64,000 bases of DNA, taken from positions 1,984,001-2,048,000 of the forward strand of contig JAVHNS010000001.1 in NCBI GenBank assembly GCA_036872755.1, given 5' to 3'. This DNA comes from Orbilia blumenaviensis (Eukaryota > Ascomycota > Orbiliomycetes > Orbiliales > Orbiliaceae). Every line of letters starts with the position of its first letter. The stretch's first letter is position 1. A program made the position numbers and the translations under genes. Below, piece after piece: positions 10,906-23,100 of the stretch. The notes under the pieces were generated by a model. That model was not told where the DNA came from. It saw nothing but the letters and a program-made list of their open reading frames with translations, and did no database searches.

Positions 10906-12289
10906 GGTGGTTATATGAACCTAGAATCACAAGTGTTATGACAAAAAGTCTATAAGGCGGGTGTCATGAGGCCTGAGGCCCTAGGTATTCCGGTGGAAGC
11001 AACGTGGGGCCGATAGGGTTAATTATGTAACAACCTGGCACAGTGCTGGGGTCTGGTGCTCCTGATATATATATAGTCCACTAGCTACTAGTCACGGGAT
11101 CTTCAGATCCTTTCATTTCGTTTCTCATTGCGAGATAAAAGCTATTGAAAATTCCGCTTGAGATAGATACTAGAGCCAACTTTGATTGAAGAGCCGCATC
11201 TGAATTGGTATGTGGTTGGACACAAGGGGTAGTTATTTGGAAGGGTGCAGGATTGCCACTTACTCAGCGTAAAATGCCTTAGTGAAGGATGGGCGAATTG
11301 CATCATGGGGCCAATGGTAATCTATATAAAAAGCCATCTTGAGATGCATGCACCTATCCATTTTGTGATAGACTGAAACATGCATGCATCATAATATGCA
11401 AGGCCACGATATTTCGAAGGTTTGGGGTCTCGTATAGCGCTAGAGTCTAACCTCTTTGGTGCCTCGTGCGGCTGGTTTAAGCCTTCTCGCTTCACTCTAG
11501 CTGAGCTGAGCTCATGAGGCAGCAACATATGCAGCATGCAAGTAGGACAGCGCGCCCTATGACCAACCTCCGAGATCGCGAAATGCCATGAAATATGCTG
11601 TAATTTTAATATATAGTGTTACAATGTGCAGTTGTGGGCCGTGAGGCAGACTTCGTAGTCTACCAAACGTCCTCTATGGCTATTTCAGTAACCTGTGGTT
11701 AGCCTATCCCAAGTACATACTAAGTATATTAGAACTCATATGGATAAGAAAGAAAGTATAATATATCATCGATATAGTCCGAAAATGTTGATATCTCAAC
11801 ATGTTGTGCTTTTTTGTATGGTTGAAACCTTTAAATTTTGGGGTTGAGATATGGTTACGTGTTCCGAAGACGCAGTTCCACGCCCAACTTTGCTATTACT
11901 ATTATTACTATTTTGAACGCAAATATCTGTCACAGTCTTAATCATGAGGATAAAATACATCTCTGCCGAACAATGCCACAAACAGCTGCACTGAAGTAAT
12001 CAAATCGTGTATATCTAGGATGTAGGTAAATGCAAGCAAATGCAACACACAACAGGAATTCTCTATAGATAAGTCAAGAAACCGACATAAGGGCGCCACA
12101 TCGGCCAGGTCGACAATATTTTGTAACGCCCATTTTAAGCGTTCCCGGGACCCGCTAGATCCGTATTCTTGTGGTTCTTATTATGTCATCCTAAACGGAA
12201 AAGTAATGTCCGGAAGGAGCAAAATTAATGACCTTGTGTACGTTTTACCAGAAGAATCTAGAAATCACCGCTCCTAGGACGGTTATAAT
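10906..12289. other. Intergenic spacer (1.4 kb)
   Basis: No gene seen. It contains the promoter side of the 818-aa gene and the 3' flank of the STAND gene at 12290. There is a short ATT-type microrepeat (TTACTATTATTACTATT) at about 11895. The small ORFs here are AT-rich and featureless. Confidence 0.5.
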
Positions 12290-15200
12290 CTATGCTTTGA
12301 GGTTTACTGACGCAAGCAACTCTATTATCTTTTCGTGTCCACCGTAGACCGCTTGCTGTAGCGCAGTTCTCTCGTGCAAATCCACTGCTGCGGTGTCCGC
12401 TCCGTTTTTCAACAAGGCAGTAACTATGTCTTGGTTGCCCATTCGAGCGGCCCAATGCAGAGGCGTTCTGCCGTAGCAGTCTTTGGCTTCAAGGTCGGGA
12501 TTGTAGCTCAGTATTAGCTGGACTGCATTCTCATTGTTACTTTCAACAGCTCGATGGAGTACTGTCCTTCCATCTTTGGCTGCGGCAAGGGGGTTGGCTC
12601 CATTCTTCAGTAGCAGTTCCATGACTTTTTCATGTCCGCCAAGGGCGGCAAGATGGAGGGCAGTCGTGTTGCCTTCCTCTACCGTTTCTACGTTGGCTCC
12701 TTTATCCAACAACTGGCTGACCATATCTAGGTTTCCTTCGCGAGAATAGTGGTGTAAAGTTGCCACTTCTTGCATTTGAGATCCTGAGGAGTTTCCCTTT
12801 AAGAGCAACAGTGCTGCCGTCGTCTCGCGGCCAGTTTCCCTTGCGTAGTCTAAGGCTGTCCGCCCGTCATAGCATTTGACAGCCGTGTTAGCCCCTGCGT
12901 CTATCAACACCTCAACTATTGCATCACGCCCCGTCCTAGACGCCCAGTGCAACGCTGTCCCGCCATGATAGTCCACAGGCGCGTTGATGTCGGCTCCGCT
13001 CTTTAACAGCAACTTTACTGCCTCTAGGTTTCCGCCATCGACGGCGAAGCGCAACGGCGACCGACCATAATCATCGAATATTTGAATGTCGGCACCGCTA
13101 TCGATGAGCAATTTCATCACTTCAACGTTCCCGAGCCTGCAAGGATGGTGTAAAGCAGTTTTCCCGTCGAAGTCTCGTGCATTAATATCGGCAGGTTGTG
13201 AATCCTGGAGCATATTTTGCAACACCCATGTTAAACCCCAATTAGAAGCCATATGAATGGCACTCAACATTTTGTAGTATACGTCGTAACAGCCGTGATA
13301 GGGTATCCGTGGTAGGAATTCGACCTGGGTGGCGCAAGCCGCTTTCTGTTTATGCCGAAGAAACTCCAAAACCAGTTTCAGAAGCTTGTGTTCGCCCTCT
13401 CCCCGTACGTGATCCCCCCAGTGTTTGGCGCTGTATCTGAGAAAGGGGTTTTCTTGAAGTCTGGAGTCTAGTGACTCATCGTCGTTGCAAACACCAGTGC
13501 TAAATGCGTCGAATGAAAGATATGTTACACAGGACTCGGCGATTGAGACGTTGATTCCTCCGAAGAGCTGCGGGGTCATTCTTTTAAAGTATTCCTGAAC
13601 CGTCAAGTGGGCCAATCGAATCGTATCGCTTTCGCGGTCAATCACAACGAGTCCACCACATACGTTTATCAATAACCTCGGTGCCGGGAGGTTTTCTTCA
13701 TCTAACGAAGTCGTATCCTCCTCCACAGCAAGTCCATGACATAACTCCTCAACAGAGAACGGTCTCTTGGTGTGAGTAAGCCAAGATAATACCCTCAGAG
13801 CGAGAGCGGCGTGTTGCTTAGGCTGGGCTTGTATCCTTTCGAGTGCTACGTCGAATGTCTTTTGAAGATCAGAAGGCATTGTCTTAAGCGCGTTCCGGAT
13901 CTCTCGAACCGTTGTTGCAGCGTAAATGCTATCCATCTGCAAGCGCGCAAGCAAAAACCTTGGAATGATCAGTTAGTTGTGGCCTATAGTTCTTTCGAAA
14001 ACAGGATTCCCTTACATGCCACCCGCAATATCGGATATGTGGTCGACTATTTCATTGCGTAGCTTTGGTTGAATCAAGTCAGCCAAGTTTTCGTCATTAG
14101 TCAGGCAACTGGTTATGTAGTCTCTAATATCAGATTTCGAAGCTGTTATCTTGATATTCGGACCGCTTTCGTAAGCGTTACGAATATCCATTGGATGCGA
14201 TCGACTTGTCACTAGGATTTTAAGAGAGGGTTGCTTTCGCTCCAGCTCATGCAGTGCAGATAAAATGCCCTTTCTATGTCTTCTGAAGTCGGACTCATCC
14301 AAGGCATCAATAACGAGGTACGTCCGCGAGAAATGTCCCGAAACTTGCAATAACAAGGCGACCAGTTCCGATATTTTGGGGAGTCTATGCTCTTTACAGA
14401 ACACTTGGTAAAGTTCCTCTAATTTTGACGGTAGAGACAATGTCCTTCTCACTAGTTGTTTTGTTAAGCTAGCCACCAGATAGTCAGGCGTTTGCTTGTC
14501 TTGATCCTGATAGTCGCAATAGAAGAAAGCAAGACCAACGCCGTTGTCGGTGGAATGGTCTGATATATGGTTTATAACCATTGACCTAGGGTTTGTGATA
14601 ATTATTAGTCGTTAGAACTCTCGGAAACAATACTAGTCTAGCGACCAGTGATGGCGCGGGGGGGAGATACAGACGTCATTACTGTTTTCCCAGCGCCGGC
14701 TATATTCTCATGTTAGTAAACACGTTTCGAGGTTAAATTTAAATATCGAGTTTCCAGAAAGGCCTTTGTAGATGACATACGATCCCCGTGACACCATAAT
14801 CGAGTATCTGTCGCTGAAAACCATTTCCTGAATTGGGTGCTATCCAAAAACCACCGCCCACTTTTCGGATGATACTGTTGAAAGACATCCCTCTGCTTTT
14901 CTTCGAAGTTTGCAGAACTAAGCCAATTCAATATTGTTTCGACTATTCAAGGTAGATTATTAGTATCTCTCTAGACCTATGCTCGAGCCATTCTCAAAAG
15001 AGCAAAGCAAAAGAATATCCCGGATCTTACATTGCATGTCTGTCTTGAGAACAGAGACTTCTCGAAGGATCATAGCAGTAAAGACGCTAATTTTTATAAA
15101 CGCGTTAATTAGTCACCAGTATTTATCCGAAAGTATGTAACTGGTTGGGCGCAGGACGTAGTATTGTGTAACGTACAACCCCTCGGCTGTTAGAGCCGTT

Positions 15201-15589
15201 TGAAAGCTTTCTCGATATCTGTGTAGCATCTGGACTATCTGAACAGTCTCTTGTTCAACAAAGGGCCACGACAACCGATTAAATTTAATTGAAAATAGTC
15301 GAGAGCTACTCCTCTTCTTAAGTTTGGAGAGCAACTGTTCAAGGTCGCGCTTGCATTCTGAAATTGGCAAAGTAGATAGGAGGTTGGATGAACCCCCCAA
15401 TTCAGAAGCCTGTGCGATTTCCTGCAGCCTTGATAATAATAATTTTAAATTTGCCAGCTCAACGATATATTCTCCCTCGCTTTTCGAAGCTCTGCTGGTG
15501 CTAGAAATATATTTGTAGCTGATCCCAATGATGGAGATTGAAAGGCTGAGCAGTCCGGCAATACCCGATGCGAGGCCGACCGCCTCCAT
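12290..15589 (-). CDS. NACHT-ankyrin STAND (NLR-like) protein, six exons
   Basis: Exons 15589-15177, 15086-15031, 14942-14781, 14699-14675, 14585-14016 and 13958-12290; introns 57-90 nt; 964 aa. The start is the ATG at 15589 (ACCATGG), beginning MEAVGLASG. Residues 1-140 resemble the hydrophobic N-terminal module of fungal STAND proteins (Fungal_N/HeLo-like class, named from memory). The NACHT NTPase has its P-loop GDPGAGKT at about 209-216, Walker B LVIDALDE at about 309 and VTSRS at about 340, with a winged-helix-like stretch to about 670. Nine ankyrin repeats cover about 670-960. In this family ligand binding to the repeats triggers nucleotide-dependent oligomerisation and release of the N-terminal effector, often in heterokaryon incompatibility or defence. 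Odd: the P-loop is encoded by a 25-nt exon. Exon junctions were inferred by eye but keep frame throughout. Confidence 0.88.
14675..14699 (-). other. 25-nt microexon encoding the NACHT P-loop
   Basis: The exon is flanked by ATATAG on its 5' side and a GTCTGT donor on its 3' side. It encodes P-G-A-G-K-T-V-M, the Walker A motif, between introns of 81 and 89 nt. The preceding exon ends at GAT-C before GTATGT and the next begins after CCCTAG. Its length is not a multiple of three, so skipping it would both remove the P-loop and shift the frame. Confidence 0.75.
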
Positions 15590-17422
15590 GGTAAAAAACA
15601 CGACCGAAAATTAATTAACAACGTAGGGAGCAGCTGGAGAGCCGCAGAGTAAAGATGGGATGGTATTCCGGCAATAGTTTATTATAAAGATATCCTACGA
15701 CCCATGGGAGAAGTTAGAGCTAGTTGGTACTAGCAGGCCTCTCCGTGGATCCACCGATTAACCAAAACTAGCCAGGAGTACTCGGATTTTAGAACCACGA
15801 TTTAATTAGCGCCCTTAGCCCTTGGGTTTCAGCTTCAGCCGGGAAGAGGGGTAACAAAACGGATTCCCGATTCTGCACTATTACCACGTGATGAAGCGCC
15901 AGCCGCAGTGATCTGCGACGGCTGAGCATTGGCTGTGCCGCTGAAGCGTGTCGCTGCGAACCTTTTGTTGAAGCTCCATCTAAATCGACGTTATGCACAT
16001 TAAATCTTCAAACTAAGTAAACTATACCAAAGACTTAGTTTGGGTACATGTACGGCACGCGCTCGAGGCAATAGTACTGGCCAGGGCAGATAGGGTCATC
16101 GTCACATAATCCATGCCATCACAGCCTTGTTGCATGTCGCACTGTCAACACGTCAACACCGCGTGCGCTACAAAAAGTACCTAGATAAATACTAGCGCAC
16201 ACATAACCACGAGTTTTGAACCCACCATAAAGAGAAGCTATTAAATCGAGTCTGTAGCCTTGAGTTCACAAGGATTCAAGCTGGGGAGAGTGGCCCAGAG
16301 GTACCAAATCCCGATCTTTTGCTGCAGTGTTGCCCTAACTATAGGAATGTCGAAACTGGTAACTTTGGCTTAACCAGCGTTGTCTCGTAGACCAGACGCG
16401 TGGTAAAAGTTTAAAACCAGTGGGCCTGGGTATTGTTACACACAACTGTGCAGGCATTGGTGCATGGGATATGAATGGCGTTTTCGCAGTCTCAGATTCA
16501 AGACCTGGTAGATTTGAAAGCTACCTATCTTTCGAGACTTTCAAAATATTTTAAAATACATTCTGAGTAGTTAATTCTCTAAAATTAGCAACAAATCAAA
16601 ATCCCAGAACAACTGAGTCTATCATTTTAAACCGTGTTTACGTCTGTCTTTGCTTCAAATCCTGATAACTGCCACGCGTAAAATTTGAAGACTTAAAAGG
16701 CGAATTTCACCTTTTAAGTAACCCGGCCTTGCTCGCTTCATGACCTCCGCACATGTGACCAACCCATGGTTACCACGACTACCCCGGAAGCATTCTAGCT
16801 AGACCTAGATATTCCGTATTTAGGGATAGATCAATCCCACGTAGATAGATATTAAATATCGCAACGAAGCCTGGTTTTCCTTGATTCGTATACACAATTA
16901 CCACCTACTTCAACTAACACATTAATTGATGTTAACACAAATCTATTAGTCTTTTTGCACTTGTCAGGATCAACACACCAGTTTGCTAGGTTAACATTCT
17001 CCGAAAGATACGTTAATATAGCAAGCGTAGAAACACGCATGCGGGCGCCTTATCACCTGTCCCAGCATCATGGTGCGCCATGGCGATATCGATATTTCAT
17101 AAGTTTAAAAAATCGGGCTTAGAGAAATAATTTTTGAGAAAGAAGCCCAGCTACCACTAAATATATTATGTGCATGCCGAGACGCGCCACGCCAAGATAA
17201 CGACATCATATTCTACACCCGTTTTGAGGTGGGGTTGGAATGCTGCCGGCGCTAATGGGTGCATTGAATATAAGCACTGGAATGCTGAAGAATGTATATC
17301 CGAAAGGTCTTGAATGTTCACTTCCGCTCATCTTCCCCCGGCTCATGAACGGGAAACCCTTTGGCTTGAGCGTCTTTTTTCAATCCTGAACTCTCTTAGA
17401 TATACATAATCTCATTTCAACC
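15590..17422. other. Intergenic spacer between divergent genes (1.8 kb)
   Basis: This must contain the promoters of the minus-strand STAND gene and of the plus-strand repeat protein at 17423. No further gene is supportable. A GTCTCGTAG motif lies at 16382. The small ORFs at 15998-15789 and 17040-16852 are featureless. Confidence 0.5.
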
Positions 17423-18928
17423 ATGTCTTCTCGCGGTATTCCGGAAGTGTTGATGAAAAAGGTGGACGAATATGTGGATTCACTTGCCCCTCAAATCCAG
17501 CCCCGCATTACGTCAGAGCTCGAGACTTTTCAACAAAAGACCATTGACAGCTTGGAAGACCAGGTAGTCGATGCTTTTCGTTCACTTTTCAACAGGGACA
17601 AGAGGGAATCCGGCGAAGGCACAAGAGGGCCTTGGAACCTGAATGATGCCGCTCCGGATTCTTATGGTGGGCAGTCACTGCCGTTTGCCGATGAGATAGC
17701 CAAGTTTACGCGCAGCTTCACCAAGATCTCTGATGAAGTGGGGGATGACCTCCGCGATATTTTCGACATCACTGAGGGACGCGGTGGTGGTGGCCAGTCC
17801 CAGCCACGCGGGGAAGAATCTTCTCGCGGGGGTGTCAAGGGCTTTCTCTCCACCGCCATCAATGTCGTTCAGGACCATTTGGATAAAAACAACGGAGGAA
17901 ATGGCGGATTTGAGCTCGATGGGCTGCTTGGCATTCTTAGCAACACCGTCAAGGATGCATCTCGCAATCCAGAAGAAACAGCACGCCTGATCAGCCCTGA
18001 GATAAAGGAAAAAGTTGGCGAGAAGTTGCGAATGCAACATGCATCCATCGCAGAACAGTTCACCCGCATCGCTTTAGAACATATCAAACGCTGGCTGCGT
18101 GGGAACACTAGCACGCGAGATCTTGGCGACGGCGCTAAAGCCGAAATAGAAGACCGAGTCAAAGACTTGGTAAAGGGAATCGGGGGCCTTTTCGGGAGCA
18201 AGAGACAATCCGGCGGGGAAGGAACAAGGGATGTTGGAGATCGCGATCGGGGCCGCGATGATGATGATGATGGAGAAGGAGGTGGTTTTTCTTCTGTCAT
18301 TAGCGACAAATTGAGCGTAGGCCTTGCCAAAGTCCACAGAGAAGTCCGTATCGAATTCCGCAAAGTCCTGGGTGTAATCGAAAAAGAGCTTTTCGAACTG
18401 CTGCCGGATCAATTCCAGCGGCCGCTTGAGAAAATCCTGGGCGGAAACCCCTTTGACTCTCAGCTCGACCGTGATGCTGACGACCAGACAACGGAACGCG
18501 GTTTTGGAGATAACATAAAGGCTAAACTGATCAGCAAAATTCGCGATCTTGTGCGTAAGGTGCAAGAAACATTGCGCGAGAGCATTTTGGGAGTTGTGAA
18601 CGGCGGGCACCGCAAATTTGAGCGAGAAAGTTGGATCTTCGTTCAGCGGACAGTGGAGCAGAAAGTGCAGAGGTATCTGCCAGATGTCAGGATATCCGTT
18701 CCAGATGATATTGGGAACGAAGGTGTGAGTGTGGGCGAGCCAACATCGAACACTCAACTTGGTGGAAACCATCACAATCCTCAACAGTACCAATCTTATC
18801 AATCCCAAGGATACCAACAGAATCAAGAGTACGGAGGCAGCGGAGGCTATCAGCAACACCAGGGTTATGGGGAGAATCAAGGATATCAACAGAATCAAGG
18901 GTATCAACCAAATCAGGGCTATAGATAA
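17423..18928 (+). CDS. 501-aa helical protein with Q/N/G/Y-rich repeat tail, function unknown
   Basis: Single exon, ATG at 17423. I recognise no enzymatic domain. Residues 1-430 are mostly amphipathic and charged (EFRKVLGVIEKELFELL and IRDLVRKVQETLRESI types), with three disordered Gly/Asp/Arg-rich inserts at about 60-85, 118-140 and 255-285; the third includes an Asp run. The last 70 residues are a low-complexity tail of GYQQNQ-like six-residue units with Gln, Asn, Gly and Tyr and almost no charge, the composition of yeast prion-like domains. There is no signal peptide or membrane segment. It sits between two STAND genes. Decayed copies of the tail repeat continue past the stop codon. A structural or assembly-forming role is inference. 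Confidence 0.85.
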   Translation: MSSRGIPEVLMKKVDEYVDSLAPQIQPRITSELETFQQKTIDSLEDQVVDAFRSLFNRDKRESGEGTRGPWNLNDAAPDSYGGQSLPFADEIAKFTRSFTKISDEVGDDLRDIFDITEGRGGGGQSQPRGEESSRGGVKGFLSTAINVVQDHLDKNNGGNGGFELDGLLGILSNTVKDASRNPEETARLISPEIKEKVGEKLRMQHASIAEQFTRIALEHIKRWLRGNTSTRDLGDGAKAEIEDRVKDLVKGIGGLFGSKRQSGGEGTRDVGDRDRGRDDDDDGEGGGFSSVISDKLSVGLAKVHREVRIEFRKVLGVIEKELFELLPDQFQRPLEKILGGNPFDSQLDRDADDQTTERGFGDNIKAKLISKIRDLVRKVQETLRESILGVVNGGHRKFERESWIFVQRTVEQKVQRYLPDVRISVPDDIGNEGVSVGEPTSNTQLGGNHHNPQQYQSYQSQGYQQNQEYGGSGGYQQHQGYGENQGYQQNQGYQPNQGYR

Positions 18929-18952
18929 ATTTAGAGTTATCAATAAAATTAA
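18926..18952 (+). pseudogene. Decayed extra Q/N repeat units beyond the stop codon
   Basis: Read in frame, the sequence past GGC-TAT continues with the same six-codon register (G-Y-x-Q-N-Q), but Gln codons are replaced by stops: TAA at 18926, TAG at 18932, TAA at 18944 and TAA at 18950. Each is one C-to-T change from CAA/CAG, while TAT-CAA is kept in between. The annotated stop of the 501-aa protein is therefore probably a mutated repeat Gln codon, and an ancestral tail would have been at least two units longer. Confidence 0.65.
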
Positions 18953-20120
18953 GGAGAACGGCTGATAGAGGCATTAGGCCAAGTCAGGTCTACTGGAGCA
19001 AAGGAATATGAAGTTTAGCGTCCCTCTCGAACTATTCAATAAAATAAGTTTACACATTGAAAATTGGCAGTCTTGATAATGATTTTTCTGTTTTTTTATA
19101 GCCTAAAGATCAGTATCGCGGCTGCGCAGGCCCACCAGCGGCGCTACAAGGGTAATATGTTTATAAGCAAACCGTACCTAACTAGACCCACTCCTCAATT
19201 TAAAAGGGGCCGAAGCCGTAAAATAATCACGAAACACCTAATTTGTTAATTTAAAATGATGGTACCTACGAGGAAACGTGATCAAGGATCAATTTATGAT
19301 CTTCCTAGATACATATGATGCATAGCTTTTGTGTTGTATAGTGTGGTTTATTCAGTGCTACCAGTTCACAGAATCACAGCAATTCGTTTGTCACTTTATA
19401 AATTTGTTAGTAACTAGAAATGTGGTTTGACGATGGGTTATTACTTGTTATAGTTAGCTGATACTTTGGGTACTTCTGTTTTCAATTACTAGGAAAATGT
19501 AACCGACGTACGTGCAGGAACTTAAGTACAGGGGTTGAAATAGATCACAGCTGACCTGCAGCCTGGTTGTGCCTTGGAACCCGGCTTTGTACCCGGTTAC
19601 CGACTCCTATCGAGATATGAAAGCCTAAGAGAAAGAACGTAGGTACTTGGTACTCAAAGCTTAATTTACTAGTATCCAATCTAACTACTAGGCCGCAAAA
19701 CACCTCGCGATGGACAATACAGCTTCATTTGAAGGCCTATAGCGACGCTGACGAAAAAATAAAATCGGCTAATCTTGAATGTGGCGTTCAGCAATGTGAT
19801 TTTCGTGCGGGCGTGCAGGCATGAGGCAATAATAGACCATTTGGTACATGTATGTATATAAACATTGTTAAGATTATTCCTGTTTGCGATCAACCGGGCT
19901 GAACTGTCCTAATGTCTATTACAGTATATAACCCCGCCTCCCGCCGACATCTCTAAGAGAAGCCTTGCTCTTTTCCTATCCACTATATACTATATTCTAA
20001 AATCAAAGTCAATCTACCTTAAAGCTTCGGAATTTGCAAAATTGGTCTAAGAAACCCTTCGCCAGCATAGCCATTTTCTTTTTATTTCTTTTTTTTTTTT
20101 TGAAAAAGAAAAAGGAAAAA
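18953..20120. other. Intergenic spacer and 5' leader of the second STAND gene
   Basis: No gene seen to about 20000. Just before the start codon at 20121 the leader has a T-rich block at about 20069-20100 followed by an A/G-rich block at about 20102-20120. The two could pair into a hairpin directly before the ATG. The small ORF at 19893-19681 (-) is featureless. Confidence 0.5.
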
Positions 20121-23100
20121 ATGGCCATCCGCAAGAACTTGTCCCATTGCTTCCAAGTTGCTCAGCAGAGATTTTTCAATGAAATTGCGAGTCCTCTTAT
20201 TTCAAAGAACCATAAACATCAGGATGCTGTTGACAGGTTTTTGGCTGGCATGGAACTCACCCGGCTTGAGAAATTCTGCAAAGACTTGAGCAGCAAAGCC
20301 GAGGATCACGCCAACAACAATGCGGCTAAACTTTGCACTACTCTTGACCAACTGAAAGGGGCTGCAGATGTCTTTATGGCATTTGCGCCAGAAAGTGTTT
20401 CGATAGTGTGGTTTGGAATAAGTTCCTTGATAACGGTAAGTACTAGGCTTCTGGTTAAATTTTGGCGTTAGGCCGTTTCTGCCCCGGTGCCCTAGGATTT
20501 CCATCATTTCAACACATGCACAACTAGCGACTATACTTACTAGACTAGCACAACTAACTGAAATGATCGTAACCTAGATTGGTAACGCTAGACTTCAAAC
20601 TCGGCTCTTGATTTGTGGGACCTGTGATAGTATTGCCAATATCATTGGTGACTGTGTTCGTTGGGAGGCTCGTATGCACAATTCCGAGGATCGAGATGCT
20701 TCATCACAGTTTGATATCTGGGAATCGGATCTGCCAGATCTCATTTTCGCTATTCTGGATTTCCTTTGGAGTGCCCGACCCCATATGGACGAAAGTAGAA
20801 TTAAAAGTAAAGCAATTCCACCGATTCCCGGTGTCTTCTGCTCAAACAACAACTTCCCTTTAGGAAAACGTTAATCTACTAGGCGACTCATCTGACATTT
20901 TTTATCATTAATATCTAGGGATTGGAAGTTCTGTGAAGGATCTTTTTACCAAAGACTTACAGCAGAAAATAGACACAGTTTTAGGCAAATATGAGGAAAT
21001 TGTCAAGCAAGCACATGCTCACTTTGAAGAGTCCGTGCTCCAAGAAAGCCTGAGTACGCATTTACAAACTCCCTGATAATTCCAAATATATGCGTCTTAG
21101 CAAAATACGTGCAAATTCCCGGCTAAAAATGGGTTTAATAACAGAGACTGGTTTGAAAATCGATGAAATTCTATCCAACATGAAAAAGTATGCTTCCATT
21201 AGCTCGGATTTGTTGGAGGCTGTCCAGCGAGGGAGCCTACAAGACGAGGTTAATCGACAGCAGGCGAAAATCCGTGATTCCGTTTCTTATAAGGATCATT
21301 TCACCGCCCTTAATGACAGAGTGGATAGAATTATAAAGGATCGTGGTGGCCGCTTAATTGCAGGTTGGCTGTTCAAAGAAGAATCCTACATGGATTGGAA
21401 ATCTAACTCCACTACATCATTCCTATGCCTCAAGGGGCCACGAGGCCACGGGAAGTCCGCGGCTATGATGAGTGCCTATAAGGAGATTACGAAAAATTTT
21501 GATGGCACAATGCCGCCAGTCATTTGCCATTTCTTTTTTAAGAAAGGCGATCAGGATATACAAAGCGCTCGAACTTGTGTCGAATCGATTCTTCACCAAC
21601 TTCTAAGCAGAGACGAACTGCACAATAACACCCAGGCTCTAGTAGCTGCGATTGAGGCATTGAACCCTGGTTTTGGCTCAACGGATACCGGGGGCGGCAC
21701 AACTGTGGATTTCCTGGCTGATATCGACTCCATATGTACAGCCATTAGAAAAGTCGGAGAGGCTATACCTGCCAAAGTTTATATTATGGTTGATGCGCTT
21801 GATGAGTGTCACGATAGACAAGACTATGATCTGTCCCTATATCTGAAGGGTTTGGTGAAAAGCCAAACAACCAGACTAAGGGTGATTATTTCGGCTCGAG
21901 ATAGCATTAATATCGTTGCCGAGCTTCTTGGATCGGAAGAAGAGCACAAATGCGCAGGGACGTTGTCAGATCTTCTCCCAGACAATGTCGGCCTGATAGA
22001 GATCACCGCAGAAAAGAATTCTACCGATCTTAGAGAGTACCTCCAACATGATGTAAGCTCTCTCTTGAGACGGAGAATTGACCCGCAATTAAGCGATTTC
22101 TTTAATCTTGAACTATCCAGGATCGTTGCGATAATTGAACAAAAGGCAAAGGGCGATTTCACCTTAGCTAGGATGATTATTGCGAACCTCCAACAGCCGT
22201 CAAAAGAAACTCTAGAACGAAAGGTACAACAGTTACCAGCCGCTATTGGAGCGATCTATATGTCAAGCATAGAGGCCCTTAGTCCTGACGAACAAGAACT
22301 TGTGGTTTCAGCACTAAAATGGGTAGTTTGGAGTGTTTCAGCAATAACTGTTATCGAAATTTCTGATCACTATAGGGAGCTCTATCAACGAGCCGGAGAG
22401 TCGGAAAAATATTTGGAGGAGAATGGAACTGGAGGATCGCCGGACCACGAATTGATCTTTCAGAAAATCGAAAAGCTCATAAAAGAAAACCCGTACCAAG
22501 ACCCCGAGATAAAGGATATTATTTATCATTTAGAAAACGCGGGCCGCGACTTTTTCAAGTTTGACCGAAAGACTGGTATAGTCGGGGTTGATGTATCTAT
22601 TCGAGAATGGATACAGGATGATACCCAAACATCCAAAACGGTTTCAGCAACTCGGGAAGCTCGAGGGTTTCATAGATATCGAGAAGATGGAAACACCGTA
22701 TTTAAGTTTACACTTACTCGTAAGTCCATCGAAGGATCCTAGAATAATTAATAATCTATCGGTTTATGGAAAGATGGCAGTTGGTTGGTGTTCCTTTATA
22801 TCGAGCTTTTTGCTAATAAGTTGTGCATAATTACAGCGTCCTTTGTTCAGTACGGAGATACCCTTTCTGAGTTATTTAATAAAAAGGAAGCCCATATGTC
22901 CATGGCTTTAAGTATATGTACGTTCACCTCCTCAGAATTCAGTTATATCTGCCGCCCAATATTTTGGACTCTGAGCTAAGGATGGCGGGGTCTGTGGACT
23001 AGTACGTGCCTTGAACAACGAATCTTTCCAAAATAAATATATGCCTCGGCCCCGCTTTGTGGATGATTCTAAGGTTACCAGACACGTGCGATCGTCGTAC

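Noticed and set aside
14713..14800. Apparent loss of the P-loop in the 12.3-15.6 kb STAND gene
   Set aside because: The frame ran into an intron; PGAGKT is present in a small exon at 14675-14699.
17675..18974. Large minus-strand ORFs (289, 164, 121 aa) opposite the 501-aa repeat protein
   Set aside because: They are shadows of a biased coding sequence, with Ser/Pro and Leu/Ile runs that are simply the complement of Gly/Asp and Q/N codons.
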